Assembly: GCF_000764655.1 (NCBI RefSeq)
Contig: NZ_JRGL01000118.1
Span: 1-64,000 of the forward strand
Direction of reading: 5' to 3'
Source of the DNA: Aeromonas aquatica
Lineage (GTDB): Bacteria > Pseudomonadota > Gammaproteobacteria > Enterobacterales > Aeromonadaceae
DNA: 64,000 bases
Under the pieces are notes generated by a model, which saw only the letters and a program-made list of their open reading frames with translations, was not told the origin of the DNA and searched no databases. Shown here piece after piece: positions 1 to 7,874 of this stretch. Position numbers and translations under genes: made by a program. Numbering within the stretch: the first letter of the stretch is position 1; every line of letters starts with the position of its first letter.

Positions 1-65
1 CTATTTCAGGACTAGACACTCCCTGGTGCGGTCAACCGGTTTTAGCAATCTGGCGCACACGAGAG

Positions 66-656
66 TCACTGCACAGCCTGCACCGTTGCGGGACCGGGTT
101 CATTGAGTTCGTCATCGGCCCAGTATTTGTAGCCCTGCAAGGTTGCCTGCAGCACCAGACCGCTCTGGGTCAGCTGATAGACGGTCACCTTCTTGGCATT
201 GGTGCTGCCCGTGGTATTGAGCAGCTCGCTGCCCTTGTCGCCGGAGCGCGCCGCCGCATCGGCCTGGGCGCCGGCCTCCCAGCCCACCTCGATAAAGTGC
301 TTCAACGCATCGGCGTCGTTGAACAGGATCAGGGCCCTGAAGTCCTTGATGCCAAGCCCCAGCCCCACACCGGCATTGGCCATGCTCATGTAGATGTCCT
401 TGCCACTCTGGTTGTCTCTCACCACGCCAAAGCCACTGCCCGCACTGACGAAGACCAGGCTGTTGTTGACGCTGGAGAAGACTGCGTAGCCCTTGGCCTG
501 CTGTACCTCATCGCGGATGCTCGCCTTCTCCTGATAGAGTTCGGTCAACACCTGTTCACGCATGCCCTGCACGTAGCCACGCTTCTCTTCCGGCGTGTCT
601 CCCTTGGCGGTGCAGCCGGCCAACAGGGCAACGAGCCCCCATATCCACCATCTCAT
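66..656 (-). CDS. SYLF/YSC84-like outer-membrane or periplasmic lipoprotein
   Basis: The 196-residue product begins with a short hydrophobic signal ending in a lipobox, LLAG followed by Cys15, so it should be lipidated and anchored in the envelope. The middle holds glycine-rich stretches (SAGSGFGV, then AGVGLGLGIKDFRALILF) typical of the SYLF/YSC84 lipid-binding family. Its role is not established; family members bind phosphoinositides in eukaryotes, and the bacterial function is largely unknown. An AAGGAG ribosome site lies seven bases before the ATG. It stands alone, next to nupC on the same strand, and the nupC terminator separates them. The family assignment rests on the glycine pattern and length only. 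Confidence 0.7.
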   Translation of the reverse strand: MRWWIWGLVALLAGCTAKGDTPEEKRGYVQGMREQVLTELYQEKASIRDEVQQAKGYAVFSSVNNSLVFVSAGSGFGVVRDNQSGKDIYMSMANAGVGLGLGIKDFRALILFNDADALKHFIEVGWEAGAQADAAARSGDKGSELLNTTGSTNAKKVTVYQLTQSGLVLQATLQGYKYWADDELNEPGPATVQAVQ

Positions 657-730
657 CCTGCTCTCCTTGGTCGTGATTCATTTTTATTCAGTCGTTCAGA
701 GCAGGATAAAATAGAAAAGTTCCGGGCTTG

Positions 731-764
731 GAAAAAATAAACCCCTGCCAGAGCAGGGGTTTAT
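731..764 (-). terminator. Rho-independent terminator of nupC
   Basis: Read on the minus strand, a GC-rich stem (AAACCCCTGC paired with GCAGGGGTTT, 4-base loop) is followed by a T-rich run. It lies about 20 bases beyond the nupC stop codon. Confidence 0.85.
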
Positions 765-784
765 CAGCATTATGATGGGATGGA

Positions 785-1990
785 TCAGATCATGATGCCA
801 GCGATCACGGCGGAGAGCAGGCTCACCAGAGTCGAGCCGTACACCAGCTTCAGACCGAAGCGGGAGACCATGTTGCCCTTCTCTTCGTTCAGCGCCTTCA
901 CCGCACCGGCGATGATGCCGATGGAGCTGAAGTTGGCGAACGACACCATGAAGATGGAGAGGATACCGACGGTACGCGGGGACAGTTCGGCAGCAATCTT
1001 GCCCAGATCCATCATGGCCACGAACTCGTTGGTCACCAGCTTGGTCGCCATGATGGAGCCGGCTTGCAGCGCCTCACCACTCGGGATACCCAGGATCCAG
1101 GCGATAGGATAGAAGATGTAGCCCATGACGTACTGGAAGTTGACGCCAAACGCCGCCTCGAACAGGTAGTTGATGAGCGCGATCAGGGCGATGAAACCCA
1201 CCAGCATGGCAGCCACGATCACGGCGACGGAGAAACCGGCCATGATGTATTCGCCCAGCATCTCGAAGAAGTTCTCTTTCTTCGGGCTGTGGTGCTCGTC
1301 GCCTTCGGCGAGGGCCTTGATGTCGGTGACCGAGTTATCCGGCTCGTAAGGGTTGATCAGCGACAGCACGATGAAGGTGCTGAACATGTTGAGCACCAGG
1401 GCGGCCACGACGTAGCGCGGCTCGATCAGCTGCATGTAGGCACCGACGATGGACATGGAGACGGTGGACATGGCGGTCGCCGCCAGGGTGTACATCTGCT
1501 TCTCGTTCAGGTGCGGCAAGGTGTTCTTGAGCGCAATGAAGTTCTCGGACTGACCGACGATCATGGAGCTGATGGCGTTGAAGGACTCCAGCTTGCCCAT
1601 GCCGTTGATCTTGGCCAGCACGGTGCCGATGCCACGAATGACGATGGGCAACAGGCGGATGTACTGCAGGATCCCGATCAGCACGGAGATGAAGACGATG
1701 GGCATCAGTACCATCAGGAAGAAGGAGAAGGCCCCCTCGTTGACCAGGCCACCGAACACGAAGTCGGTACCCTGTTTGGCAAATTCCATCAGCTTGGTGA
1801 AGCCGGCGGCGAAGCCACCCACTACCGCCAGACCCACTTCGGAGTTCAGCATGAACCAGGCCAGCGCCAGTTCCACCACCAGCAGCTGACCGATATAGCG
1901 CAGCTTGATCTGTTTCCAGTTGTGGCGGTTCGCCAGCAACGCCAGAGCGAGGACCATCACGAGTCCGAGCACAAAGTGAACGTATTCCAT
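785..1990 (-). CDS. nupC: NupC family concentrative nucleoside transporter
   Basis: The 401-residue inner-membrane protein has about ten hydrophobic segments and matches the NupC/CNT family, which imports nucleosides with protons or sodium. The [10 protein letters not shown] stretch and the run around residues 200-300 are family hallmarks. I chose the ATG at 1990 (MEYVHF) rather than an upstream in-frame start because the first 35 residues of the longer frame are polar and unlike the family, and AGGTG precedes this ATG. A strong terminator follows. The long AT-rich upstream spacer contains a CRP-like site. CRP control fits the family, since E. coli nupC is CRP/CytR regulated; its operation here is inferred. 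Confidence 0.9.
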   Translation of the reverse strand: MEYVHFVLGLVMVLALALLANRHNWKQIKLRYIGQLLVVELALAWFMLNSEVGLAVVGGFAAGFTKLMEFAKQGTDFVFGGLVNEGAFSFFLMVLMPIVFISVLIGILQYIRLLPIVIRGIGTVLAKINGMGKLESFNAISSMIVGQSENFIALKNTLPHLNEKQMYTLAATAMSTVSMSIVGAYMQLIEPRYVVAALVLNMFSTFIVLSLINPYEPDNSVTDIKALAEGDEHHSPKKENFFEMLGEYIMAGFSVAVIVAAMLVGFIALIALINYLFEAAFGVNFQYVMGYIFYPIAWILGIPSGEALQAGSIMATKLVTNEFVAMMDLGKIAAELSPRTVGILSIFMVSFANFSSIGIIAGAVKALNEEKGNMVSRFGLKLVYGSTLVSLLSAVIAGIMI

Positions 1991-2238
1991 ACCAGTAGCA
2001 CCTGAGTGAGTTGTAATTTTTTGACCGGCGCCATCATAGTGATTTGTGTATTTAAAAATCAGATAGCCATCACAATCTGCGGTAAAAATATGCACTCGAA
2101 ATAATACAAACGTTTTTAAATTAATTAATCATCAAGCGTGGTCATCGTTCAGTCGGAATAACCATAAATACTATATACAAAACATACGGTTGTATTTTAG
2201 TTAATCAATTTCAGACTATATATCTCCATGAATTGCAC

Positions 2239-2254
2239 TGTGACTCCGTTCACT
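2239..2254. promoter_or_regulatory. Candidate CRP binding site
   Basis: TGTGA, six bases, TCACT matches the CRP half-site pair TGTGA-N6-TCACA at nine of ten positions. It sits about 250 bp upstream of nupC and 285 bp upstream of dbpA. A role in nupC control is inferred from E. coli. Confidence 0.5.
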
Positions 2255-2480
2255 GCCATGCCCGTAATGGCAGGCTTGGCGTCATTGTATTTAATCAAAA
2301 TGAGTGAAAAACGTTTATCTGTTTTGCGCATAATTAGTCGCTGGCGATAATATGGCCTGTGATGGGGTGCCTGCGGCATCCTCGCCCGCACTTGCGACCC
2401 CTCCGCACCGGTCCTTGCCCCCATGGCAGGTGCAGGCGTTCAAAAATCCGCCACAATCCATCCCACGAGACGGCACTCTC

Positions 2481-2489
2481 TGGTATAAT
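2481..2489 (+). promoter_or_regulatory. Extended -10 promoter of dbpA
   Basis: TGGTATAAT is a perfect extended -10 (TGn plus TATAAT) 51 bases before the dbpA GTG. No strong -35 hexamer is visible, which is usual for extended -10 promoters. Confidence 0.6.
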
Positions 2490-2539
2490 GCGCGCCCTTG
2501 CGCACGGCGCAGCCCGTTTTCCCGAAATAGAGTCCTCTT

Positions 2540-3919
2540 GTGAACAACAGCGAATTTAGCAGCCTCAACCTCTCCCCCGCCCTGCTGGAGAACCTCGCCA
2601 GCCTGGGTTATCTGCAGATGACCCCGATCCAGGCCCAGAGCCTGCCCCTGGTACTCGACGGTAAAGATCTGATCGCCAAGGCAAAAACCGGCAGCGGCAA
2701 GACTGCCGCCTTCGCCCTCGGCCTGCTCTCCCGGCTCAACGTCAACCGGGTCGACGTGCAGGCGCTGGTGCTCTGCCCGACCCGCGAGCTGGCGGATCAG
2801 GTCGCCCAGGAGATCCGTCGTCTGGCCCGCGCCCTGCCGAACGTCAAGCTGGTGACCCTGTGCGGCGGCACCCCGACCGCACCGCAATCAGCCACCCTGG
2901 GCTTCGGTGCCCACATCGCCGTCGGTACCCCGGGCCGCATCCTCAAGCATCTGGAGCAGGGCACCCTGGAGCTGTCCAGCCTGGAGACCCTGGTGCTGGA
3001 CGAGGCAGATCGCATGCTGGACATGGGCTTTGGCGAAGACATCAACCGTGTCATCAGCTATGCCCCCGAGCGCCGCCAGACCCTGCTGTTCTCCGCCACC
3101 TATCCGGAAGGGATCGCCCAGATGAGCCGCGGTGTGCAGCGCAACCCGGTCGAGGTGAGCGTGGAGTCCCTGCACGAAGGCAGCGCCATCGAACAGAAAC
3201 TCTATGAAGTGCCCGCCGGTCAGCGACTCGATGCCCTCACCTGGCTGCTGAGCCACCATCAGCCGAGCTCCTGTGTGGTGTTCTGCAACACCAAGCGCGC
3301 CTGCAACGACGTGGCCGATCACCTGGCCGCCAAGGGCTTCTCGGCGCTGGCGCTGAACGGTGATCTGGAACAGCGCGAGCGGGATCAGGTGCTGGTACGC
3401 TTCGCCAATGGCAGCGCCACCATACTGGTCGCCACCGATGTGGCCGCCCGTGGGCTGGACATCAAGGAGCTCGGCGCCGTCATCAACTACGAGCTGACCT
3501 ATGATCCCGAGGTGCACGTGCACCGCATCGGTCGTACCGGTCGCGCCGGCCAGCAAGGCCTGGCCCTGAGCCTCTACCAGCCGAACGAAGCCCAGCGTGT
3601 CAACCTGATCGAGGAGTACCAGCAGGCTCCCATCCCGCAAGGGGATCTGGCCGGGATCGGCCGCGAGATCAAGCCGATAGCGCCGCAGATGGTGACCCTC
3701 TCCATCGATGCGGGCCGCAAGAGCAAGGTGCGCGCCGGTGACATCCTCGGCGCCCTGACCGGCGAAGGCGGCATCGCCGGTGCCGACGTCGGCAAGATCC
3801 AGATCTCGGAGCAATACTCCTACGTGGCGGTCAAGCGTCAGGTGGCGAGCGCCGCCCTCAAGCGGTTGCAGGAAGGCAAGATCAAGGGGCGCACCTACCG
3901 CGCCCGCAAACTGGGTTAA
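2540..3919 (+). CDS. dbpA: ATP-dependent RNA helicase DbpA
   Basis: The 459-residue DEAD-box helicase carries all core motifs in order: Q motif, AKTGSGKT (48-55), PTRELA, TPGR, DEAD (154-157), SAT, and HRIGRTGRAG. A C-terminal RNA-binding domain (about 385-459), including GDILGALTGEGG and ADVGKI, identifies DbpA among paralogues. This domain targets 23S rRNA hairpin 92 during 50S assembly. Length matches E. coli DbpA (457). The start is GTG at 2540; no other good start with the Q motif downstream exists. It is a single-gene unit with its own extended -10 promoter and a strong terminator 50 bases after the stop. Confidence 0.95.
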   Translation: MNNSEFSSLNLSPALLENLASLGYLQMTPIQAQSLPLVLDGKDLIAKAKTGSGKTAAFALGLLSRLNVNRVDVQALVLCPTRELADQVAQEIRRLARALPNVKLVTLCGGTPTAPQSATLGFGAHIAVGTPGRILKHLEQGTLELSSLETLVLDEADRMLDMGFGEDINRVISYAPERRQTLLFSATYPEGIAQMSRGVQRNPVEVSVESLHEGSAIEQKLYEVPAGQRLDALTWLLSHHQPSSCVVFCNTKRACNDVADHLAAKGFSALALNGDLEQRERDQVLVRFANGSATILVATDVAARGLDIKELGAVINYELTYDPEVHVHRIGRTGRAGQQGLALSLYQPNEAQRVNLIEEYQQAPIPQGDLAGIGREIKPIAPQMVTLSIDAGRKSKVRAGDILGALTGEGGIAGADVGKIQISEQYSYVAVKRQVASAALKRLQEGKIKGRTYRARKLG

Positions 3920-3969
3920 AGAGGAGGCCGGGCGGCACGTCTGCCCGACTCGTCACTGACCACAGCACG

Positions 3970-3997
3970 GGCGCCTCTTGCAGGCGCCTGTTTTTTA
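3970..3997 (+). terminator. Rho-independent terminator of dbpA
   Basis: A seven-base GC stem (GGCGCCT with AGGCGCC, loop CTTGC) is followed by G and six T. Confidence 0.9.
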
Positions 3998-4033
3998 TCA
4001 GGAATGTGCCATCCCATGGCACGGACAACAGAG

Positions 4034-4324
4034 ATGAACAAACAACCCCAAGCCGAGGTCAGCTGCCAGAACTGCGAAGCCTGCTGCTGCCGCCTCGAAG
4101 TGATGCTGTTTACCGATACCGGCGTGCCGGATCGCTATGTGGACGAGATAGAGGGACAGGTGCCCGTGATGCACCGGCTGGAAGATGGCTGGTGTGCGGC
4201 GCTGGATCGCAACACCATGATGTGCCGCATCTACGAGGTACGTCCACTCATCTGCCGCGAGTTCGAGATGGGCGAACCCGACTGCATCGATGAACGGGAC
4301 AAGTGGTTTATCACGCTGAACTAG
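4034..4324 (+). CDS. YkgJ-type cysteine-cluster protein
   Basis: This 96-residue protein has the zinc- or iron-chelating cysteine pattern of the YkgJ/CxxCxxCC family: CQNCEACCC near the N-terminus, then single cysteines in the MMCRIYEVRPLICREF and EPDCIDE stretches. The biochemical role of the family is unknown; metal binding is assumed. The ATG at 4034 is chosen because the cysteine cluster starts nine residues later; in-frame ATGs at 4004 and 4016 are possible alternatives. The last about 45 codons are repeated twice more immediately downstream as diverged fragments. Confidence 0.8.
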   Translation: MNKQPQAEVSCQNCEACCCRLEVMLFTDTGVPDRYVDEIEGQVPVMHRLEDGWCAALDRNTMMCRIYEVRPLICREFEMGEPDCIDERDKWFITLN

Positions 4325-4331
4325 CCGCACG

Positions 4332-4469
4332 GCGGCGCTGGATCGCCCCTCTTCATGATGTGCCGCATCCATGAGGTACGTCCTTTAATCTGCCGCGAGT
4401 TCGAGATGGGCGAACCCGACTGCATCGATGAACGGGACAAGTGGTTTATCACGCTGAACTAGCCGCACG
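4332..4469 (+). pseudogene. First extra copy of the ykgJ-like 3' end
   Basis: This 138-bp segment repeats the gene's final codons from GCGGCGCTGGATCGC through the stop and six bases beyond. Downstream of the ATGATG at 4355 the copy differs from the gene by one amino-acid change (Tyr to His) and two synonymous codon changes (CCA to CCT, CTC to TTA). A two-base gain just before the ATGATG breaks the frame. A 35-codon frame from 4355 remains open and ends on the same TAG. Confidence 0.85.
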
Positions 4470-4648
4470 GCGGCGCTGGATCGCCCCTCTTCATGATGTG
4501 CCGCATCCATGAGGTGCGTCTTTTAATCTGCCGCGCGTTCGAGATGGGTGAACCCGACTGCATCGACGAGCGGGACAAGTGGTTTATCACGCCGAACTCG
4601 CCACGACACCCGACGCCGATTGGGTACGCCATGTTCTATTGCAGTTAA
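4470..4648 (+). pseudogene. Second, more diverged copy of the ykgJ-like 3' end
   Basis: This tandem copy starts 138 bp after the first one. It carries further synonymous changes (GTA to GTG, GGC to GGT, GAT to GAC, GAA to GAG) and replacements (Pro to Leu, Glu to Ala, Leu to Pro). The stop TAG has become TCG, so the frame from 4493 runs on to 4648, giving a possible 51-residue peptide. No good ribosome site is seen; I treat it as a decaying remnant. Confidence 0.8.
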
Positions 4649-4725
4649 TAAAACGTTGCTGCTATCATCCGCGCCACCCAAGGTTCCACCTGCCGTAACC
4701 TTTCACACCGCCGCAAGGATCAGAG

Positions 4726-6123
4726 ATGAAAACTCACGATGCGAATCATTACCAACGGATCTGGCGCTGGCACTTCTACGCCGGGCTCTTCGTCGCGCCC
4801 TTCCTGATCCTGCTCTCCCTCACCGGCATGGTGTATCTGTTCAAGCCTCAGCTCGACAACATCATGTACCCCGAGCTGATGAAGGTGATCCCCGCTAGCC
4901 AAACCCTGAGCGCCGATGCCCTGCTGGCCAAGGCGATGATGGCCATGCCGGACGCCAGCCTCAGCAAGTACCTGCCCCCTGCGGCCCCCGATCAGAGCGC
5001 CCAGTTCATCGTCCGCCAGCAGGGCAGCGAACTGACCCTGTTTATGGATCCCGCCAGCGGCGCCCTGCTCGGCACCATGGACAACCAGTGGAATCTACAG
5101 GCGGTCGCCCGCGCCCTGCACGCGGAGCTGCTGATCGGCACCACGGGGGATCGCCTGATAGAGCTGGCCGCCGGCTGGGGCATAGTGCTGCTCATCAGCG
5201 GCCTCTATCTGTGGTGGCCGCGCAAGGGCCCCGGCGTCGGTGGCATCCTCTGGCCCAGAATGAGCCAGCGTGGGCGCCTCTGGTGGCGGGATCTGCATGC
5301 CGTGGTCGGCTTCTGGGGAGCGGGCTTCCTGCTGCTGTTGTTGCTGAGCGGCATGACCTGGACCGGCTTCTGGGGCGATCAGTTCGCCAACGTCTGGAAT
5401 CGCTTCCCTGCCGCCATGTGGAACGAGGTACCGAAATCCGCCCCCCTCACCCGCAGCCTCAACCAGGCTCACTCGCAGACCGTCCCTTGGGGGACTGAGA
5501 CCCTGCCCATGCCGAGCTCGCAGCCAGTCGCCGAGGGTCATGACCACAGCGCCATGAACCACGGCGACGGGCACGATGGCATGGTGATGCCAAGCCATCG
5601 CATCCCGCTGCAGCAAGTGGTGGAGATCGCCAGAGAGCGCAAGGTTACCCCGGGTTACAGCATCACCCCGCCCGCCGGTGAGAGCGGCGTCTACACCATC
5701 GCCCTGTTTGCCGACGATCCGCGCAACGACGCCACCCTGCACATCGATCAATACAGCGGCAAGGTGCTGGCCGACGTGCGCTGGCAGGATTACGGCCCGG
5801 TCGCCAAGACGGTGGAAACCGGCGTCATGCTGCACACCGGCAAGCTCTACGGCTGGCCCCACCAGCTCGTCATGCTGATCATCTGCCTGATGGTGTTGCT
5901 GAGTGCGGTGAGCGGCCTCTGGATATGGTGGAGCCGCCGCCCGCAAGGCCGGCTCGCCGCCCCCCCCCTGCCCGCCAAACTACCGCCGATGCGCGGTGCC
6001 ATCGCCGTGCTGGTGCTGCTCGGCGTCTGTTTCCCGTTGGTCGGTGCCTCCATGCTCGTCATCTGGCTGCTGGACAGCCTGATCTTTTCCCGCCGGGAAA
6101 CCGAAGCGGCGCAGACCAGCTGA
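4726..6123 (+). CDS. PepSY-associated membrane protein (iron-regulated type)
   Basis: The 465-residue inner-membrane protein follows the PepSY_TM plan. A first membrane helix starts near residue 15 (WRWHFYAGLFVAPFLILLS). A periplasmic PepSY segment, a second helix near 150, a third near 200 and C-terminal helices near 385 and 425 follow. Relatives are linked to siderophore and iron uptake or flavin-dependent reduction. A distinctive His/Met-rich loop lies at about residues 268-292 (EGHDHSAMNHGDGHDG), a likely soft-metal-binding insert. AAGGATCAGAG precedes the ATG. I do not see a clear Fur box. The gene is alone between the ykgJ remnants and a bidirectional terminator. Confidence 0.85.
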   Translation: MKTHDANHYQRIWRWHFYAGLFVAPFLILLSLTGMVYLFKPQLDNIMYPELMKVIPASQTLSADALLAKAMMAMPDASLSKYLPPAAPDQSAQFIVRQQGSELTLFMDPASGALLGTMDNQWNLQAVARALHAELLIGTTGDRLIELAAGWGIVLLISGLYLWWPRKGPGVGGILWPRMSQRGRLWWRDLHAVVGFWGAGFLLLLLLSGMTWTGFWGDQFANVWNRFPAAMWNEVPKSAPLTRSLNQAHSQTVPWGTETLPMPSSQPVAEGHDHSAMNHGDGHDGMVMPSHRIPLQQVVEIARERKVTPGYSITPPAGESGVYTIALFADDPRNDATLHIDQYSGKVLADVRWQDYGPVAKTVETGVMLHTGKLYGWPHQLVMLIICLMVLLSAVSGLWIWWSRRPQGRLAAPPLPAKLPPMRGAIAVLVLLGVCFPLVGASMLVIWLLDSLIFSRRETEAAQTS

Positions 6124-6167
6124 GCCATTTGGCATAAACGGCGGCCTTGGCCATCAGTTCTATTAAT

Positions 6168-6199
6168 GCAATAAGGGCTCCCATTAGGAGCCCTTATTA
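6168..6199. terminator. Bidirectional terminator between convergent genes
   Basis: A 12-base perfect stem (AATAAGGGCTCC with GGAGCCCTTATT-type arm, 4-base loop CATT) flanked by A/T runs separates the PepSY gene from the convergent minus-strand unit. Confidence 0.85.
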
Positions 6200-6211
6200 A
6201 TTTATTCATCC

Positions 6212-6430
6212 CTAGGCAGTGGCTTCCACCAGCCTGATGATCTTGCTGGCCTTCTCGAAGTGGTCGAGCTCATGGGTCTGGATCCACCAGGTGGCGGCCT
6301 CCATCAACAACGCCGGATCCTCATTCTTGTTGGCAAAGAAGGCGTAGAAGGAGACGCCAACCCCCTCCCCCTTCCGGGCGATTTTCTGGTGGCAGACCCG
6401 GATCATCTTCTCTCTCAGTGATGCGCGCAT
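6212..6430 (-). CDS. Small conserved protein, DUF6500-like
   Basis: The 72-residue soluble protein has a conserved-looking core (SFYAFFANKNEDPALLMEAATWW). I recall similar small proteins in Vibrio and Shewanella annotated DUF6500; that name is from memory and function is unknown. It begins only 13 bases after the stop of yjiA on the same strand, so it is probably the last gene of the btsT-yjiX-yjiA operon. The bidirectional terminator follows. Confidence 0.7.
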   Translation of the reverse strand: MRASLREKMIRVCHQKIARKGEGVGVSFYAFFANKNEDPALLMEAATWWIQTHELDHFEKASKIIRLVEATA

Positions 6431-6443
6431 CGGCGGATATTCC

Positions 6444-7457
6444 TCACTCTTGTGTCTGCAGAAAACCGGCTCGCAACTCGTCGACGGGCAGGTAGCGGCC
6501 GATGATCACCAGCTTTGAGCGCGGGATTTCCTCTCCCCAGGGGGAGCCATAATCGAACCCCGCCACCTTGTGCACCCCCTGCACTATCAGCCGGCGCGGC
6601 TCACCCGCGATGGCCAGCACCCCCTTGTAGCGCAGCATGTCATTGCCATGCTGATCTATGCACTGCTCCATGAAGGCGCCGATCCGCTTCAGATCCAGCT
6701 CGCCCCCCTCGAACAGCTGGGCCGAGATGGCGTCGTGCCAGGAGCGCGGCTGGGCCGAGAGCGGCGAGAAGGCCTCGAAGCCCTGGCGCCCGGCCCGCAC
6801 TATGTTGAGGCCAGGACTCAGGCCGAGCTCGTCGCTGAGGGTAAAAGCATCGAGATCCAGCCAGAGTTCGGCCGGGCACTCCCCCTGCACTATGTCGATG
6901 ATCTGCGCCCTGGGGTTGATCCTGTGAACGCGGGTGATGGCGGCCTCCCGCGTCCCCTCGTCCACCCTGTCGGTCTTGGTGAGCAGGATGCGATCCGCAA
7001 AGCCGAGCTGGGCCGCCGCCACCGGATACTCGTCCAACTGGCGGGCGATGTGCTCACAGTCGGCCAGGGTGATGACGGCGTCCAGGCGCAAGGCATCGCG
7101 CAACTCTTCTTCGACGAAGAAGGTCTGGATGATGGGGGCGGGATCGGCGAGCCCCGTGGTCTCGACGATCAGCCGCTCGAACTTCAGCTCTCCCGCCGTC
7201 CGCCGGGCCAGCAGATCGGCCAGCGCGGCCCTGAACTCACCGCGCACGCTGCAACAGACGCAGCCGTTGCTGAGCTCCACCACGCTGATCCCCGCCCCCC
7301 TTTGCAGCAGGTCTCCGTCGATATTGGCGGCGCCGAACTCGTTCTCAAGGATGGCCACGGAGGCGTTGGCCTGGTGGCGCAGGAAGTGGTTGAGCAAGGT
7401 GGTCTTGCCGGCGCCGAGAAAACCGGTCAGCAGGGTGACCGCTACAGCCTGGGTCAT
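6444..7457 (-). CDS. yjiA: YjiA-type COG0523/CobW zinc-binding GTPase
   Basis: The 337-residue protein has the P-loop GFLGAGKTT (12-20), the family metal motif CVCC (Cys66, Cys68, Cys69), and a C-terminal CobW domain. COG0523 GTPases act in metal (often zinc) delivery; the client here is unknown. The ATG at 7457 (MTQAVAVTLL) is preceded by AGGAC and matches E. coli YjiA. The gene follows yjiX and btsT in the E. coli order. A second copy of its first nine codons lies 85 bp upstream (7510-7542). Confidence 0.93.
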   Translation of the reverse strand: MTQAVAVTLLTGFLGAGKTTLLNHFLRHQANASVAILENEFGAANIDGDLLQRGAGISVVELSNGCVCCSVRGEFRAALADLLARRTAGELKFERLIVETTGLADPAPIIQTFFVEEELRDALRLDAVITLADCEHIARQLDEYPVAAAQLGFADRILLTKTDRVDEGTREAAITRVHRINPRAQIIDIVQGECPAELWLDLDAFTLSDELGLSPGLNIVRAGRQGFEAFSPLSAQPRSWHDAISAQLFEGGELDLKRIGAFMEQCIDQHGNDMLRYKGVLAIAGEPRRLIVQGVHKVAGFDYGSPWGEEIPRSKLVIIGRYLPVDELRAGFLQTQE

Positions 7458-7509
7458 GATGAAAGTCCTGTGGTGAGGGGATATATCTAGCCAGAGCCGA
7501 GAAGACCAT

Positions 7510-7542
7510 TCAAGCAAGGGTGACCACTACCGCTTGCGTCAT
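7510..7542 (-). pseudogene. Extra copy of the yjiA 5' end (micro-ORF)
   Basis: Starting at an ATG 85 bp upstream of yjiA, the sequence encodes MTQAVVVTL, Ala, stop, against MTQAVAVTL in the gene. Four of nine codons differ synonymously (ACG/ACC, CAA/CAG, GCG/GCT, CTT/CTG) and one changes Ala to Val. GGAG precedes this ATG, so the ten-codon frame could be translated. The homology stops after the ninth codon. Confidence 0.8.
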
Positions 7543-7573
7543 GATGGGCTCCGGTGATGGATGTATGAGGGGC

Positions 7574-7611
7574 CGTTGAGGTTTCATCGCGACAGCGCCG
7601 AAACCTCAACG
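7574..7611 (-). other. Intercistronic hairpin between yjiX and yjiA
   Basis: An 11-base perfect inverted repeat (CGTTGAGGTTT with AAACCTCAACG) encloses a 16-base loop just after the yjiX stop. No T run follows, so it looks like an mRNA-stability or processing hairpin rather than a terminator. Confidence 0.6.
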
Positions 7612-7615
7612 TCTC

Positions 7616-7813
7616 CTAACAGCAGCGTCCGCCATTCTTGCCGCCGTAGCGGGCATCCTGGCGTTCACGAAAGAACTCGTCGTGGCTCATGGGGGTCTGC
7701 TCTGGATGAGTCAGCCGCATGTGCTGCACGTAGTTGTCGTAATCGGGCACACCCACCATCAGTCTGGCGGTCTGCCCCAGATACTTGCCCGCCTTGGCCA
7801 GGGTATCGAACAT
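7616..7813 (-). CDS. yjiX: YbdD/YjiX family small protein
   Basis: The 65-residue protein matches the YbdD/YjiX (DUF466) family that accompanies CstA/BtsT transporters: it has the [17 protein letters not shown] stretch, [13 protein letters not shown] and a Cys-Cys C-terminus. Family members have been implicated in activity of the partner pyruvate transporter. It lies 61 bases downstream of btsT, separated by a perfect 11-base hairpin. Confidence 0.92.
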   Translation of the reverse strand: MFDTLAKAGKYLGQTARLMVGVPDYDNYVQHMRLTHPEQTPMSHDEFFRERQDARYGGKNGGRCC

Positions 7814-7839
7814 GCTAGCTCCTTGGGGCTATCGATGAG

Positions 7840-7863
7840 GGCCGGCACCCAGGGGTGCCGGCC
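7840..7863 (-). other. Intercistronic hairpin between btsT and yjiX
   Basis: A perfect 11-base GC stem (GGCCGGCACCC with GGGTGCCGGCC, two-base loop AG) lies between the btsT stop and the yjiX start, with no T tract. It probably marks differential stability or partial termination within the operon. Confidence 0.6.
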
Positions 7864-7874
7864 TGCTGACTCGC

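Larger units (their letters stand above)
1991..2539. other. AT-rich divergent spacer between nupC and dbpA
   Basis: No credible gene lies in these 549 bases. Positions 2030-2350 are clearly more AT-rich than the surrounding chromosome. The spacer must carry promoters for both divergent genes. It holds the CRP-like palindrome at 2239-2254 and the extended -10 element of dbpA at 2481-2489. Confidence 0.7.

Noticed and set aside
4548-4898. Plus-strand frame of 116 codons across the ykgJ remnants
   Set aside because: It reads out of frame through the remnant and into the PepSY gene; no ribosome site and no family signal.
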